A stretch of 64,000 nucleotides of DNA from Bolinopsis microptera (Eukaryota; Ctenophora; Tentaculata; Lobata; Bolinopsidae): positions 620,001 through 684,000 of the forward strand of contig NC_087078.1 of the NCBI RefSeq assembly GCF_026151205.1, read 5' to 3'. Positions 24,025 to 35,823 of this stretch are shown here, piece by piece. A model generated the notes under the pieces. That model ran no database searches. It was not told the origin of the DNA and worked only from the letters and a program-made list of their open reading frames with translations. The position numbers and the translations under genes were made by a program. How positions within the stretch are numbered: position 1 is the stretch's first letter; each line of letters starts with the position of its first letter.

Positions 24025-24077
24025 CTGAGGGGTTTATACTTGTTATTTCAAGCAAACCAGTCAATTAATATATATAT

Positions 24078-24470
24078 ATATACACACTCCATCGTAGACA
24101 CCTCAGGTCCATTTTAAACATCAAATGGCCTAAAGGTATGATAAGCAACAAAGCATTGTATGAACGGTGCAAAGTTGAAAAGTTATCCAAGCGTATTGAA
24201 CACCAGCGGTGGAAGATGTTTGGACACATTCTCAGAAGTATGGAGAACACCCCAGCCCAAACGGCTCTCTCTTTTGCAATTGAATCAGATAATTTATTCA
24301 TTGGTAGATTGGGGAGACCTAGAATGAACTTGTTATCGGTTTTAAGAAGTGATTTAAGTAGTAGAAATTTGCAAATGGACAACTTGCATGAATTGAACGA
24401 AATTAGAGATATAGCTGCATGCAACAGATGTTGGGAAAATCTTTTTCAAGGGTACAGTTTACCGCATTAA
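24078..24470 (+). mobile_element. 3' fragment of a non-LTR retrotransposon (LINE) ORF2
   Basis: Frame HRRHLRSILNIKWPKG, RIEHQRWKMFGHILRSMENT, then GRLGRPRMNLLSVLRSDLSS and ACNRCWENLF with a TAA at 24468-24470. This is the usual C-terminal region of LINE reverse transcriptases (R..W.GH..RM...R....GRPR). A TAATAATAATATA tail follows. The element is heavily 5'-truncated. Confidence 0.75.
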
Positions 24471-24954
24471 GGTATTTTTAAGAATCATTTTTGTCGGTAA
24501 GATCCTGTTTTATAATAATAATAATATATATCTTTATAGCGACAAGACATTCAGATGAAGGATCAAAAAATGGGCGATAAGTTAGACAAAAGACAAATCA
24601 AGCGGTCCAGCCTCAAGCTTGCGAAAGAAACAACGAAGTCAATTCTATCTTGATTCTCTGAGCTTTTATTACTATAGTTTGAGTCCTGGAAGTCTTTATT
24701 TTCTTGCTGTCGTGCCGTGAGCAAATAATTTGCAAAGAAAGATGACAAACAAAAATATAAATATTCATGAGAAATTCAGGTGAGTAAGCGAACTTGAAAA
24801 GTTGTCGCACTAGGCAGACAATGGGTGGATTGCAATAATCAAGGCTTGTGACAGACCTTTGCACATCCAATCTCAACTATCCTTCCGGTTCGTAAATTCT
24901 AGATAATAGTACAGTCAAGAAGAAAAATACATGATAAATATTTTTTCTTTTCAA
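24471..24954. other. gene-free spacer
   Basis: Unique DNA between the LINE tail and the 42-bp satellite; nothing supported. Confidence 0.5.
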
Positions 24955-26030
24955 GTTACCATGGTAACTAGTAGTGTTACTAGGGTAACGAGCGGACTGG
25001 AGCAGTGTTACTAGAGTAACAAGAAGTGTTACTAGGGTAACAAGTAGTGTTACCGTGGTAACTAGTAGTGTTACTAGGGTAACAAGTAGTGTTACCGTGG
25101 TAACTAGTAGTGTTACTAGAGTAACAAGAAGTGTTACTAGGGTAACAAGTAGTGTTACCGTGGTAACTAGTAGTGTTACTAGGGTAACAAGTAGTGTTAC
25201 CGTGGTAACTAGTAGTGTTACTAGGGTAACAAGTAGTGTTACCGTGGTAACTAGTAGTGTTACTAGGGTAACAAGTAGTGTTACCGTGGTAACTAGTAGT
25301 GTTACTAGGGTAACAAGTAGTGTTACCGTGGTAACTAGTAGTGTTACTAGGGTAACAAGTAGTGTTACCGTGGTAACTAGTAGTGTTACTAGGGTAACAA
25401 GTAGTGTTACCGTGGTAACTAGTAGTGTTACTAGGGTAACAAGTAGTGTTACCGTGGTAACTAGTAGTGTTACTAGGGTAACAAGTAGTGTTACCGTGGT
25501 AACTAGTAGTGTTACTAGAGTAACAAGAAGTGTTACTAGGGTAACAAGTAGTGTTACCGTGGTAACTAGTAGTGTTACTAGGGTAACAAGTAGTGTTACC
25601 GTGGTAACTAGTAGTGTTACTAGGGTAACAAGTAGTGTTACCGTGGTAACTAGTAGTGTTACTAGGGTAACAAGTAGTGTTACCGTGGTAACTAGTAGTG
25701 TTACTAGGGTAACAAGTAGTGTTACCGTGGTAACTAGTAGTGTTACTAGGGTAACAAGTAGTGTTACCGTGGTAACTAGTAGTGTTACTAGGGTAACAAG
25801 TAGTGTTACCGTGGTAACTAGTAGTGTTACTAGGGTAACAAGTAGTGTTACCGTGGTAACTAGTAGTGTTACTAGGGTAACAAGTAGTGTTACCGTGGTA
25901 ACTAGTAGTGTTACTAGGGTAACAAGTAGTGTTACCGTGGTAACTAGTAGTGTTACTAGGGTAACAAGCGGACCGGAGCAGTGTTACTAGGGTAACAAGT
26001 AGTGTTACTAGGGTAACAAGTAGTATTACC
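24955..26030. repeat. 42-bp satellite of two alternating 21-bp units
   Basis: GTTACCGTGGTAAC and GTTACTAGGGTAAC half-units, each followed by (A/T)AGTAGT-type spacers, alternate for about 25 copies. The 311-codon VTSSVTRVTSSVTV frame is its translation. The array belongs to the GTTACCATGGTAAC family. Confidence 0.96.
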
Positions 26031-26853
26031 CGACCACAGAAACAAGTTCGTCACTCTACTGAACAAAAGATTAAGCTTAAATTTAACGGTCAAACAATCT
26101 ACAATTCCACACAACTAGATTTTATTAATGTTATTACGATAAGATAAAACGTGAAAGAAACATAACTTAGGGGCTGAAAAAGTAACCAGACGGTAGGAAA
26201 ATAAGTAATGTTTGGTACACGTACTCTAACTTACGACACCTAATAAGTTCGACAAGAACTGCGACTGAGTGAAATGGTGACTTTCATAGCTTGGATGGCT
26301 GACTTGATGGCTGTGACTGACTCATGTTCCATAGACAGTTTTTGGGTTTTCCAAATAGTTTCTGATTATTCTGATTTGCGACAAATGATATTGCACTGTT
26401 AGGATAAACGACGTTTCAAAGTAACAACTTCTTATTCATGCTGACAAAATTGGTAAATATGTGAGAAAACTGTCTCATAAAATTTTATTGATCAAAAATG
26501 GCTAAACGACAACAAATTGTTCAAATACTCGACTAAAATTAGAATCAAAATCTATATATATACACCACTACTCGATCTACTATTCAATAAACTTAAAACA
26601 TCCACTAAACAGCAAGTACGTGATTGTGATCGTGTGATGGAATGACATGTACAGTGATAACAGATGATAAGATGTAAGTGATAACAGATGATAAGGTAAA
26701 AGATACAATACATGTGAGATGGTTTATACACAATGTGAGTGAGATTATAGTGAGTGGTTACTGATTGTGAGCGAGATGTGAAAAAACATTAAAAATTACT
26801 ACTGCTAGAAAACTGAAACTGTATGCAATAAAAAGGGAATGAAACTAAAATAT
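26031..26853. other. gene-free DNA 3' of the Penelope-like ORF
   Basis: Unique AT-rich DNA with short repeats of GATAACAGATGATAAG. It may include the 3' part of the element; I found no clear element boundary. Confidence 0.5.
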
Positions 26854-29256
26854 CTAAAATTCTTCAGTACTAGCTATGATAAAACGTTTAATAGTATCCA
26901 GTTCTTCTCTCTTGTTAATTGTAGGGTTCAGATTAATAATAAACATCGCTTCGAAAATCTTTCTTCTGACAGTATTGGGCTCAATTCTTAAAATATCTAC
27001 TTCTAAACTGGGATTTAACCCCTCATGACAGCTCGAATAATGTATGGCAAAAGCTTGACTAACATTAGAAGGGGTAGCAGGGTAGGTAGCGTAACGTAAG
27101 TGTTCTCCTACACGAGCATGTACTTTCCTACTGGTTTCTCCAACGTACAGCTGGTCACATAATTTACACTTAATCTTATATACAACATTCTTCACTTCAC
27201 AATCTTTATTACAAACTATCAAAGGACAAATTTTACATGAATTAATACTGCACACACGTTTATCATACGGTCTGTTACTACATAAAATATTTCTCAATTT
27301 CGAAGTAGGTTTAAAGTTTACTTTAATAGGTAAATTGTTCTGCTTTACATAATTTCTAATCTTATTGCTAGTACTGTCCGAAATAAAATCTAAATTAAGA
27401 ACTGTCCTGGAATCATCCTCAACACTCTGACGCCTGTTAGAATTACTACTGTTACAATAACGTCTTGGGTTCTGGTACCCGTTTTTCTGTAATAGATCAT
27501 CAAGGAGTCTGAGAGAGTGCTCCTTTTCCGCTGGGCCAGATGAGATACGGCAAGCCTCGCTATATAGGTTCTTCACTGTATTAATCTTAACAGACTCAGG
27601 ATGGCAAGAGTTGTTGTGCAGGGTAATATCCTTTTGTTGCGGCTTGCGGTACAATCTGCTGGTTAATTTACCGTTTGGCTCGATCCGGACCTCAGTGTTC
27701 AGGAAGGGGATAAAATCGTCCTGTTGTTCTGGAAAGTCGACCTCCCACTTCAACTTTTTGTCCGGATCTTGGTCTGCAATCTGTTGAACCAGAGCAAGGG
27801 CTTCTTCTTTCGTCTCTGCAGTACTGGCAGCATCATCTATGTAGCGTTTGTAGAAGTTCGATAAGTATACCGATAGGTAGTGTCGATCGGTGTAGATAGA
27901 GTTCTTCTCGAACTTGTACACTCTAATGATGGCACAGAAGGGCCCTGGCCTCAAACCCATGAACAGACCATCCTGCTGTAGCCAGAGAGTCCTGTTATAC
28001 ACAAAGAAAGAGTTGGTAAGGATGTGTAGTAGGATCTCATGAATGTCTGTCAGGCTGAGTCCCATCAGGTCCAAACTGTCTCGGTGCTCTGTAGCTAGCT
28101 CAATGACATCGTCTATACAGCCCTGTACGTTTATGTTAGTGTATAAAGCTGAAATATCCGCGGCAAAGAACTTTCTCCTGGCAAGCTGTTCCTGAGAGAT
28201 CTGGCGGAGCATCTCTATGTGCTGGATTAAATTACTCAGGTGACTAGGCACCTCATTAAGGAGAGGTTTAAGAATGGTCGTCACTAGCCAACTAAGTCTC
28301 TCTGTAGGTGAGTCCACGCAGCTGATGATGGGTCTAACCTTAACCTGCTCAAGAGGGATCGTCGAGCGGAAGCTCTCCGGAGGGTTCTTGTGGGTCTTGA
28401 TTTGGACGTACATGACTGGGAGGCTGACATGGTCAGGAACTCTGATCCGTAGTTTGTAGTCGTCGTCAAGGTTCCGCTGTGATGAGATCTTCTTCCACAG
28501 GTTATTCGACTCCTTCACCAGGTTCTCCGTCTTCTTCTTGATGAGCTGTGTGAGCTGTTGAGAGGTGGGTTCCGCTACTGAGACAGTTTTACCGTTGATT
28601 TTTCTCGTGGGAAGCACACGCTGGTACACAGCTGTCTCCTGGAGGTGATTCTCTGTTAGATGCCGATGTGTGTCCTTAGTTGTCACCACAAACTCACCGC
28701 ACTTGTCTGATACCGACACGTGTAACGTCCTGTCTGTCAGAAGGGAGCGTAAACCATCTTTCTGAAAACGAGTGAGGTTATCCTGTGGGTTGGTGTTAGT
28801 CACGAGGTCCTGTACAAAGCGGTTAAACTGTGCCAGCTTGTCCTCTAAAACCGGGTGAGTGGGGTCAGGTGTACTGGTGAATGGTGAGGGAAAGGGACAC
28901 AATCTCCTCACTTTGCTGGAACTCGACTCCTCGGTGGGCTCAATCGGGGCACTAACTTCCGCACTAGTGTCTGAGTTGGCACGTTGAGTGATAGCGTGTT
29001 TGTGTCTGATCTTAAACACACACTGAGCGATATCAACGGCAACTTTATCCTTGAATGACTGGTCAATTCGCGGAGACACGGCGAAGTTAGGTCCGAGAGC
29101 TAAAACTGACTTCTGCTGCTCGGAGACACTGTCGATGTTGAGAGTAGTGACTCTGTCGTCAGCAGGTTGAGTAGTGGATGTTCCATAGTATTGTGACACG
29201 TGTGACACGTGACCCACGAGTAAGATCACAGCAGTCGCCATGACAACACGTGACAT
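26854..29256 (-). CDS. Penelope-like element ORF: reverse transcriptase plus GIY-YIG endonuclease
   Basis: 800 aa, uninterrupted. RT landmarks: HKNPPESFRSTIP, PIISCVDSPTERLSWLV, FFAADISALYTNI (motif A), LFMGLRPGPFCAII (motif B), KRYIDDAAST (catalytic motif C), and WEVDFPEQQDDFIPFLNTEV. Then a Cys cluster CSINSCKICPLIVC and the endonuclease VVYKIKCKLCDQLYVGETSR with R in ARVGEHL, E in IFEAMFI and N in LNPTINK. Penelope-like elements with this endonuclease copy themselves by target-primed reverse transcription. Oddities are a hydrophobic, signal-like start (VVMATAVILLVGHVSHVS) and an unusual motif B. The intact frame suggests recent activity. No flanking pseudo-LTR was identified. Confidence 0.9.
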   Translation of the reverse strand: MSRVVMATAVILLVGHVSHVSQYYGTSTTQPADDRVTTLNIDSVSEQQKSVLALGPNFAVSPRIDQSFKDKVAVDIAQCVFKIRHKHAITQRANSDTSAEVSAPIEPTEESSSSKVRRLCPFPSPFTSTPDPTHPVLEDKLAQFNRFVQDLVTNTNPQDNLTRFQKDGLRSLLTDRTLHVSVSDKCGEFVVTTKDTHRHLTENHLQETAVYQRVLPTRKINGKTVSVAEPTSQQLTQLIKKKTENLVKESNNLWKKISSQRNLDDDYKLRIRVPDHVSLPVMYVQIKTHKNPPESFRSTIPLEQVKVRPIISCVDSPTERLSWLVTTILKPLLNEVPSHLSNLIQHIEMLRQISQEQLARRKFFAADISALYTNINVQGCIDDVIELATEHRDSLDLMGLSLTDIHEILLHILTNSFFVYNRTLWLQQDGLFMGLRPGPFCAIIRVYKFEKNSIYTDRHYLSVYLSNFYKRYIDDAASTAETKEEALALVQQIADQDPDKKLKWEVDFPEQQDDFIPFLNTEVRIEPNGKLTSRLYRKPQQKDITLHNNSCHPESVKINTVKNLYSEACRISSGPAEKEHSLRLLDDLLQKNGYQNPRRYCNSSNSNRRQSVEDDSRTVLNLDFISDSTSNKIRNYVKQNNLPIKVNFKPTSKLRNILCSNRPYDKRVCSINSCKICPLIVCNKDCEVKNVVYKIKCKLCDQLYVGETSRKVHARVGEHLRYATYPATPSNVSQAFAIHYSSCHEGLNPSLEVDILRIEPNTVRRKIFEAMFIINLNPTINKREELDTIKRFIIASTEEF

Positions 29257-30411
29257 TGAACAGTCTTTGTATCATGTTTATCATACTTATGTTTTATCAT
29301 TGTCTCATTTCTTTTCTTCATTTCTTTGCTTCAAAGTAACAAAAATATTCTCTTTGTAAAGTTTCAAGTTTTAAAATGGGTTTGCAAAGTTTGCAACAAC
29401 TTTACCACATACATAATATAGAAAACAACGGGAGGGGGGGGGGGGTCCCGCACATACATATGACCCTAATACATGTTAACTAGGTTACTAGGTTACTAAG
29501 TTACTAGGTTACTAAGAGATGACCCTAATACATGGTAACTAATCTATATTATATCTTATATTCTACATCCGGTACGGCTCTGCACACATGATATCTCTCT
29601 CTGCCATGAAACATGGCTAACCGTTTAAACTATGATATAAAACCTAAACCTAAACTAAAACTCGACTGGGCTCTCCTGTGTCACCAAACTAGACCAATAA
29701 GCAATTTTAGATTATTATATTTTTCTATATTTGTATAATAAGTATATTGACGTAGTGGATGGTTGAGGGGGTTTCAAGCACAGGTCACTCTCAAATCTTA
29801 AAGATAAGTAGTGGCCTTCAGCACTTGAAACCTCTTCAAACTTCCCCTGATTTATTTATTATTGATATTGTTTGATTGTGCCGTAAAAATAAATATTTGT
29901 TTTATTAAATATTTGTTTTATTATATAATACAACGCACCACGCACACGTTCATGGTACAGATACATCACCGAAAAACGATTTTCGGTTTCACGAATAAAG
30001 CAAAAGTATAGGTGCAACAAACTGAAAAATGCCATAATCATAAATTTAAAAATGAAGGACCAAGAATGAAGAGAAGTCAAGAAATTGAACTGCAGTAGAG
30101 AAGTTTTTCCGTCAGTTTATGAATATCTGTATGTTAGGAAAGGGGCTATATGGAGCACGGTATAAATTATTATGACACTTTTTGTTATGATGACTATCGT
30201 ACAATTTATATCATATTATACAATATCTACAGCATCTCCTCAATATATAAAATATCACACATAAAATAAAATATCATTTCTAGGCGATATTAGTCTTTCA
30301 TTTGGTCAATAAGAGAAAGAATCACCCAAATATACATCGGTTGTTAGGGGACAGATTGTGGTTGCTATGGTGGCCATCGTATTAGAACTACCAGCACATT
30401 TTAACAGAACC
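29257..30411. other. gene-free region upstream of the Penelope-like ORF
   Basis: Contains a short G run (about 29431-29443), a few AGGTTACTA repeats (about 29482-29515), and an imperfect inverted pair GGTTTCAAG / CTTGAAACC (about 29772 and 29824). No coding exon supported. Confidence 0.5.
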
Positions 30412-32205
30412 TTTAATAGCACCCTTACCCTCACCACCCGGCACCCTTACCTCTACCACTCCGCACCCTTAACCTGACAACCCGGCACCCTTACCCCCAC
30501 CACCCGGCACCCTTACCCTCACCACCGTTAAATATGGCGAGGGTAAGGGTGGTGAGACTCCTTACCCTTGCCGGCACCCTTACCCTTACCAGGCCACCCT
30601 TAACCTCACCACCCGGCACCCTTACCCTTACCAGGCCACCCTGAACCTCACCACCCTTACCCTAACCACCCGGCACCCTCACCACCCGGCACCCTTACCC
30701 CCACCACCCGGCACCCTTAACCTCACCACCCGGTACCCTTACCCTCACCACCCGGCAACCTCACCCCCACCACCCGGTACCCTTAACCTCACCACCCGGC
30801 ATCCTTACCCTAACCACCCGGTACCCTCACCACCCGGTACCCTTACCCTCACCACCCGGTACCCTTACCCTCACCACCCATCACCCCTACCCTGGCCCTC
30901 ACCACCCGGCACCCTTACCCCCACCACCCGGCACCCTTACCCTAACCACCCGGTACCCTCACCACCCGGTACCCTTACCCTAACCACCCGGTACCCTCAC
31001 CACCCGGTACCCTTACCCTCACCACCCGGTACCCTTACCCTCACCACCCGGTACCCTTACCCTCACCACCCGGCAACCTCACCACCCGGTACCCTTACCC
31101 TCACCACCCGGTACCCTCACCACCCGGTACCCTTACCCTCACCACCCGGTACCCTCACCACCCGGTACCCTTACCCTCACCACCGGCACCCTTACCCTCA
31201 CCACCCGGTACCCTCACCACCCGGTACCCTTACCCTCACCACCCGGTACCCTCACCACCCGGTACCCTTACCCTCACCACCCGGTACCCTTACCCCCACC
31301 ACCCGGCACCCTTACCCTCACCACCCCGCACCCTTATCCTCACCACCCGGCACCCTTAACCTCACCAACTGGCACCCTTAACCTCACCACCCGGCACCCT
31401 TACCACCCGGCACCCTTAACCTCACCAACTGGCACCCTTACCCTCACCACCCCGCACCCTTATCCTCACCACCCGGCACCCTTAACCTCACCAACTGGCA
31501 CCCTTAACCTCACCACCCGGCACCCTTACCACCCGGCACCCTTAACCTCACCACCCATCACCCCTACCCTCACCACCCGGCAACCTTACCCTCACCACCC
31601 GGCACCCTTACCCTCACCACCCGGCACCCTTACCCTCACCACCCTTACCCTCACCACCCTTACCCTCACCACCCGGTACCCTTACCCTCACCACCCGGTA
31701 CCCTCACCACCCGGTACCCTTACCCTCACCACCCGGTACCCTTATCCTCACCACCCGGCACCCTTACCCTCACCACCCCGCACCCTTATCCTCACCACCC
31801 GGCACCCTTAACCTCACCAACTGGCACCCTTAACCTCACCACCCGGCACCCTTACCACCCGGCACCCTTAACCTCACCAACTGGCACCCTTACCCTCACC
31901 ACCCCGCACCCTTATCCTCACCACCCGGCACCCTTAACCTCACCAACTGGCACCCTTAACCTCACCACCCGGCACCCTTACCACCCGGCACCCTTAACCT
32001 CACCACCCATCACCCCTACCCTCACCACCCGGCAACCTTACCCTCACCACCCGGCACCCTTACCCTCACCACCCGGCACCCTTACCCTCACCACCCTTAC
32101 CCTCACCACCCTTACCCTCACCACCCGGTACCCTTACCCTCACCACCCGGTACCCTCACCACCCGGTACCCTTACCCTCACCACCCGGTACCCTTATCCT
32201 CACTA
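30412..32205. repeat. C-rich minisatellite, CACCACCCGG(T/C)ACCCTTACCCT units
   Basis: Units of 10-22 bp combine CACCACCCGG, CACCC and TTACCCT; the complement is strongly G-rich. One short stretch near 30540-30563 is in inverted orientation, giving a hairpin. A block including CACCAACTGGCACCCTTAAC at about 31310-31690 is repeated at about 31760-32200. Confidence 0.95.
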
Positions 32206-33236
32206 ACGTCTACCTCTCACATCATCCGTCCTGATACACACGCATTATCGTCTACCCACTTATAGCGTCTACCCACCTAGTGTCTGTCCACTAATAACAC
32301 AGTTGATAACGTCATCTAACCAATGAGAAGGAGGCGCCCCTCCCACTGAAGGAGGGTCCAGTCTTTATACCCCTCCTTTATATTACAGGGTCCATGCTTT
32401 GTCTATGTGAAGTGTGGACAGTGCTGAATGACTGCCACACATCATTCGCATTTGTTCACTGTAAACAAAGACATTGTGAAACTCGTTAGTAGTGGAGGTT
32501 AGAAACAGTTTCAGTTCACAGCCACTCTTGCTTCGTCTTCCTTCCTTGACCTTCTCCCGATATTTGAGCTCTTACTCTCGCTTTATTCCAGTAAATTGTT
32601 ACTTAGTATCTTCTTAAGCTAATTATTCTTTGTAAATGCTTCCAGAGGTTACATCCCCACCAGTTGCCTGTTGACGCCCCCCCCCCCCACTGATCCCCAC
32701 CAGTTGGTGCCCCGCCACTGATCCCCACCCTTAAAAAGAGAGAGTTTCTGTCAGTAAGACCCAATGGTCCATATAAAGGTTAGACGGTTTGATTGTAACC
32801 CACACTAACAAGTACTTTAACAAGTACTTTACAGGCCATCATATCATATAATGGACTTTAACCACTAATTACGATTATGGTTGACAAGGTGACACATGGG
32901 GACACTGTGCAGTGTGCATGTATTTATGTGACAGGAGCTAGGGTAGATGTGTCATTGTACACTCTCTCTCTCTCTTTAGTCTTGTACTTGCTTCTCGGTT
33001 CGCTTTAGTGATCAGTATGATATGTTTTATTGTAGTTACCCGACCTCCATTCCCCAGGCCTCCCGAATAAAAGAGATGAGTTTTACATAATTTAAATATA
33101 AAACCAGTACTTTGTGGAAGGGAAAAGTAAGTGAGGTATATGATAGAGCCTAGAGGCGTGACCGTATTCTTTAAATACCACATAAAACACATACACAGGG
33201 TCTCACTAAAACAACCCCCCCCCCTCTAATACGTAC
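32206..33236. other. gene-free region with a promoter-like stretch
   Basis: At about 32308-32385 a CCAAT (AACCAATGAGAAGG), a GC box (GGCGCCCCTCCC) and TTTATA-like boxes occur in order on the plus strand, but no ORF follows. A CT microsatellite ends in TTTAG near 32978. Downstream exons of the minus-strand gene at 33237 were not found. Confidence 0.4.
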
Positions 33237-33346
33237 CTCCAGCCAGAGTGTCTCCGGTATCGTGGTCCCAGAACTTAGGTCCTATAGAAACTCCCGGTAC
33301 TACATCCGAGATATTGTGTACCCGGTCTGTTATTACTGTAGGAGTC
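33237..33346 (-). CDS. internal exon of an unrecognised minus-strand gene
   Basis: Acceptor CTCCCGTTCAG and donor GGAG|GTACGT bound 110 nt, phase 2 in and 1 out. It reads TPTVITDRVHNISDVVPGVS then IGPKFWDHDTGDTLAG. The phase matches the next exon upstream (33777-33852). Composition is clearly protein-like but I recognise no family. Confidence 0.6.
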
Positions 33347-33776
33347 CTGAACGGGAGGAGGTAAAGTTTAGTATGGTTTAGATGTTATGTTGGGGGGCCG
33401 GGGGGGGGGGGGGGGGGGCTGACCATATTAAACTATATAAAAAAGTAGGTATATTTGCCAATCTAAACGAAGATTATGGGTATGTTAAAGTATAAACCCC
33501 ATGTTATAGGCATATAGTATATTATATATATATTGAAACACCCTGTATATATTATATGATACTACTTTTTGTGCTCTTCAGATGTTTCGAGCTTAGAGGG
33601 GATCCAATAATATCTGTACAATATTTCGCTTTATCACACTGCCCAGTAGATACCAATTTAAACCTATTTCATTAACTAATAATAATAATATAATAATAAT
33701 CGATAAAGTTTTTCAAGTTTAACTAGGGTTAAAACAAAGATTTACATTATAAATCGGTAACCTAATGTTATCTTAC

Positions 33777-33852
33777 GTTTGGTAAGGATGGTGGGCCAGG
33801 TTGGACAGCAACTTAACTTCGTTCTTACCTATCATTTTATCCCAGGATACGC
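33777..33852 (-). CDS. internal exon of the same unrecognised minus-strand gene
   Basis: Acceptor CACATTCTTCAG and donor CAAAC|GTAAGA bound 76 nt, phase 1 in and 2 out. It reads VSWDKMIGKNEVKLLSNLAH then HPYQ, and the split codon (AC+G) completes a Thr with the 33237-33346 exon. Confidence 0.6.
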
Positions 33853-34247
33853 CTGAAGAATGTGGGGTAAGATAAATCAAAATAGGATTACTTAACTAAT
33901 TAATTAATTAATTAATTAATTAATAGGGACACCAACAATGAATAATGGAAGTGCCGTAAAAAGGTGTGTGTGGGAACTGTGATAATGGCAGAAATAAAAA
34001 ATGAATGGTCATTGGTCAATAGAACAAATGTAGAGCATATAGATAAGGCACTATCTAGAATCTAGATGAGTATGGGGCAAATCGCTATACGAAATAGGGA
34101 AACCAACAAGGAGAGGGTTATGGAGCAACAACCTGTGACAATTAGGCAAAGATCTAAGTTGTCAGAAATTTAATCGTATGGTTTAGTGGATAATTACAGC
34201 TAGTAATAGTAATTTGACTATCAGAGTATATTCAAACCTCCTGTACA

Positions 34248-34406
34248 TTATTGTCTATTCTTGTATCCTAGTCCGAGACTTTCTTGAATGATACGAAATA
34301 TTTCAGCCCATCCGAATACTCCATAGTTTGAACCGTTTATTGTGTATCTTTCCAAAAACTCCGCAAGAACTTTAAGCACGAGATTTTGGGTACGACTTGC
34401 TTTATT
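34248..34406 (-). CDS. possible coding segment without a start codon
   Basis: An open stretch of about 52 codons bounded by stops reads SRTQNLVLKVLAEFLERYTI then NGSNYGVFGWAEIFRIIQES and LGLGYKNRQ. It looks like protein and has an acceptor-like TTGAAATAAAG at its start. It could be an exon of the minus-strand gene here or a relic of a mobile element. No donor fits well. Confidence 0.27.
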   Translation of the reverse strand, partial: NKASRTQNLVLKVLAEFLERYTINGSNYGVFGWAEIFRIIQESLGLGYKNRQ

Positions 34407-35784
34407 TCAAAAGAAAGTGTATTCAGAACCACGCATGTGCATCAGCAGATTTTGCACGTGCTGGTTTTGCACATGCTGGTTTTGCAAGTGCTGTAACGTC
34501 GCGCGCGGACCAGTACACGCTAGTAAACATCATCGTTTATAAACACTGTACACTGAGGGACATTGTGTCTTGTGTATAATGACGTACACAGTAGTGCACC
34601 CCTCATTGTAGTAGTGTAGTAGAGTTCAGTAGTAGAAGTAATATAGTTTATTAACTTATATAATATATTGTAATATAGTATAATAGTGTATACACTTAAA
34701 CTGTACATACAAAGTAAACTGAACTGTGTACAGTAAACAAAGGTTTATCAATAGCTGGTGCCGCACTGAATGCCAATTATGAGTCTTTATAAACACTAAA
34801 AAGACCTTTGTTGTTTTCTTTAACTTTTATACTCGATATTACGTTATCGTTTTGGCGTTTATGGTCACCTTCATTGTACAATCTTCAAAGATAAAACTTA
34901 AAAGTTTTGGTTGATTGATCCGGTAAATCACAAACCGGTTTTTTAATAATAATTAAAATCTGTTACCATCAGTACCATTATCTTTATACCACTAAACTTA
35001 TGTACATTATCTTTATTATTATCTTTATTCGCTCGATACAACTAAACGTATGCTCTGATCATTTTACCATAACCTAAGCGCGATAAAGGGACTGATTTAA
35101 ATATTTTACATAATATTTGAATAGGTGACCCACAGTGATCCTCCAGTGATCACCATACCCGTGTGAATTCATTAAACCCTCTTTTTAATAGCCTTTATAC
35201 CGGTTTACAATCTTACTCTGTCTAGCGCATGTATAAGGCATGTTCTAGAGTATTTGGCATGTATCATCATTGTCCGCGAGGATTATTACCATAATTTGTT
35301 ACAATCTGGACAGCTGTAATTACTACTCTGAAGTGACTTGTAACCATAGTAACCATGGTAACCATGGTAACCATGGTAACTACAACTCAGCAATCCTTCT
35401 TTTCTGCTTAGACTGATCGTTATTTGTTGTATCGTAACCATACCAACCAGACTACATTTCTCAGTAATAACAATGCCAACAAAAATTGAACATTATTTAG
35501 GTTGTATCCATGCCAACAAACAACTGCCATTATTTTGGTTGCACAATCAGGCTATAATTATGACATAAGACTCGTTAGCGTACCATGAACCAGCTTATCG
35601 ACCAATAACTTGGTAATTACCCAACAGCTACAAAGTATAGACCCCCCACAAATCTTGAGCGCTATTATATATTATTACCTATTATCCAGGTGAGGGTGAG
35701 GGGCCTCCCTATTGTCACGTGACACCACGAGATAACACCCTTTAATCACGTGATAACACCCTTTAACATCCCACGTGTAGATAC
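34407..35784. other. gene-free AT-rich DNA
   Basis: Holds three GTTTTGCAC(A/G)TGCTG repeats near 34450-34493, a GTAACCATG(GTAACCATG)n cluster at about 35341-35377, and a duplicated CACGTGATAACACCCTTTAA near 35730-35765. No exon was found with both splice sites. Confidence 0.5.
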
Positions 35785-35823
35785 CTGCTTTTGTTTCATC
35801 AGTCCAGGTTGCTAAGTAACAAC
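35785..35823 (-). CDS. possible small exon of the unrecognised minus-strand gene
   Basis: Acceptor GTGTGTATAG and donor GCAG|GTATCT bound 39 nt, phase 1 at both ends, reading CYLATWTDETKA. Its phase fits directly onto the 33777-33852 exon (giving TDETKAGVSWDKMIG). With so few codons it could be chance, and its start is a GTTGTTAC repeat-like sequence. Confidence 0.33.

Noticed and set aside
25055-25990. 311-codon VTSSVTRV open frame
   Set aside because: It is the translation of a 42-bp satellite; frame openness follows from the unit being a multiple of three without stops.
30412-32205. Telomere or interstitial telomere repeat (CCCTAA)
   Set aside because: The units contain CCCTTACCCTCACCACCCGG, not tandem TTAGGG complements.
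34342-34542. 66-codon plus frame rich in FCTCW
   Set aside because: Cys-rich part is a 15-bp GTTTTGCAC repeat and the first half is opposite to a more protein-like minus frame.
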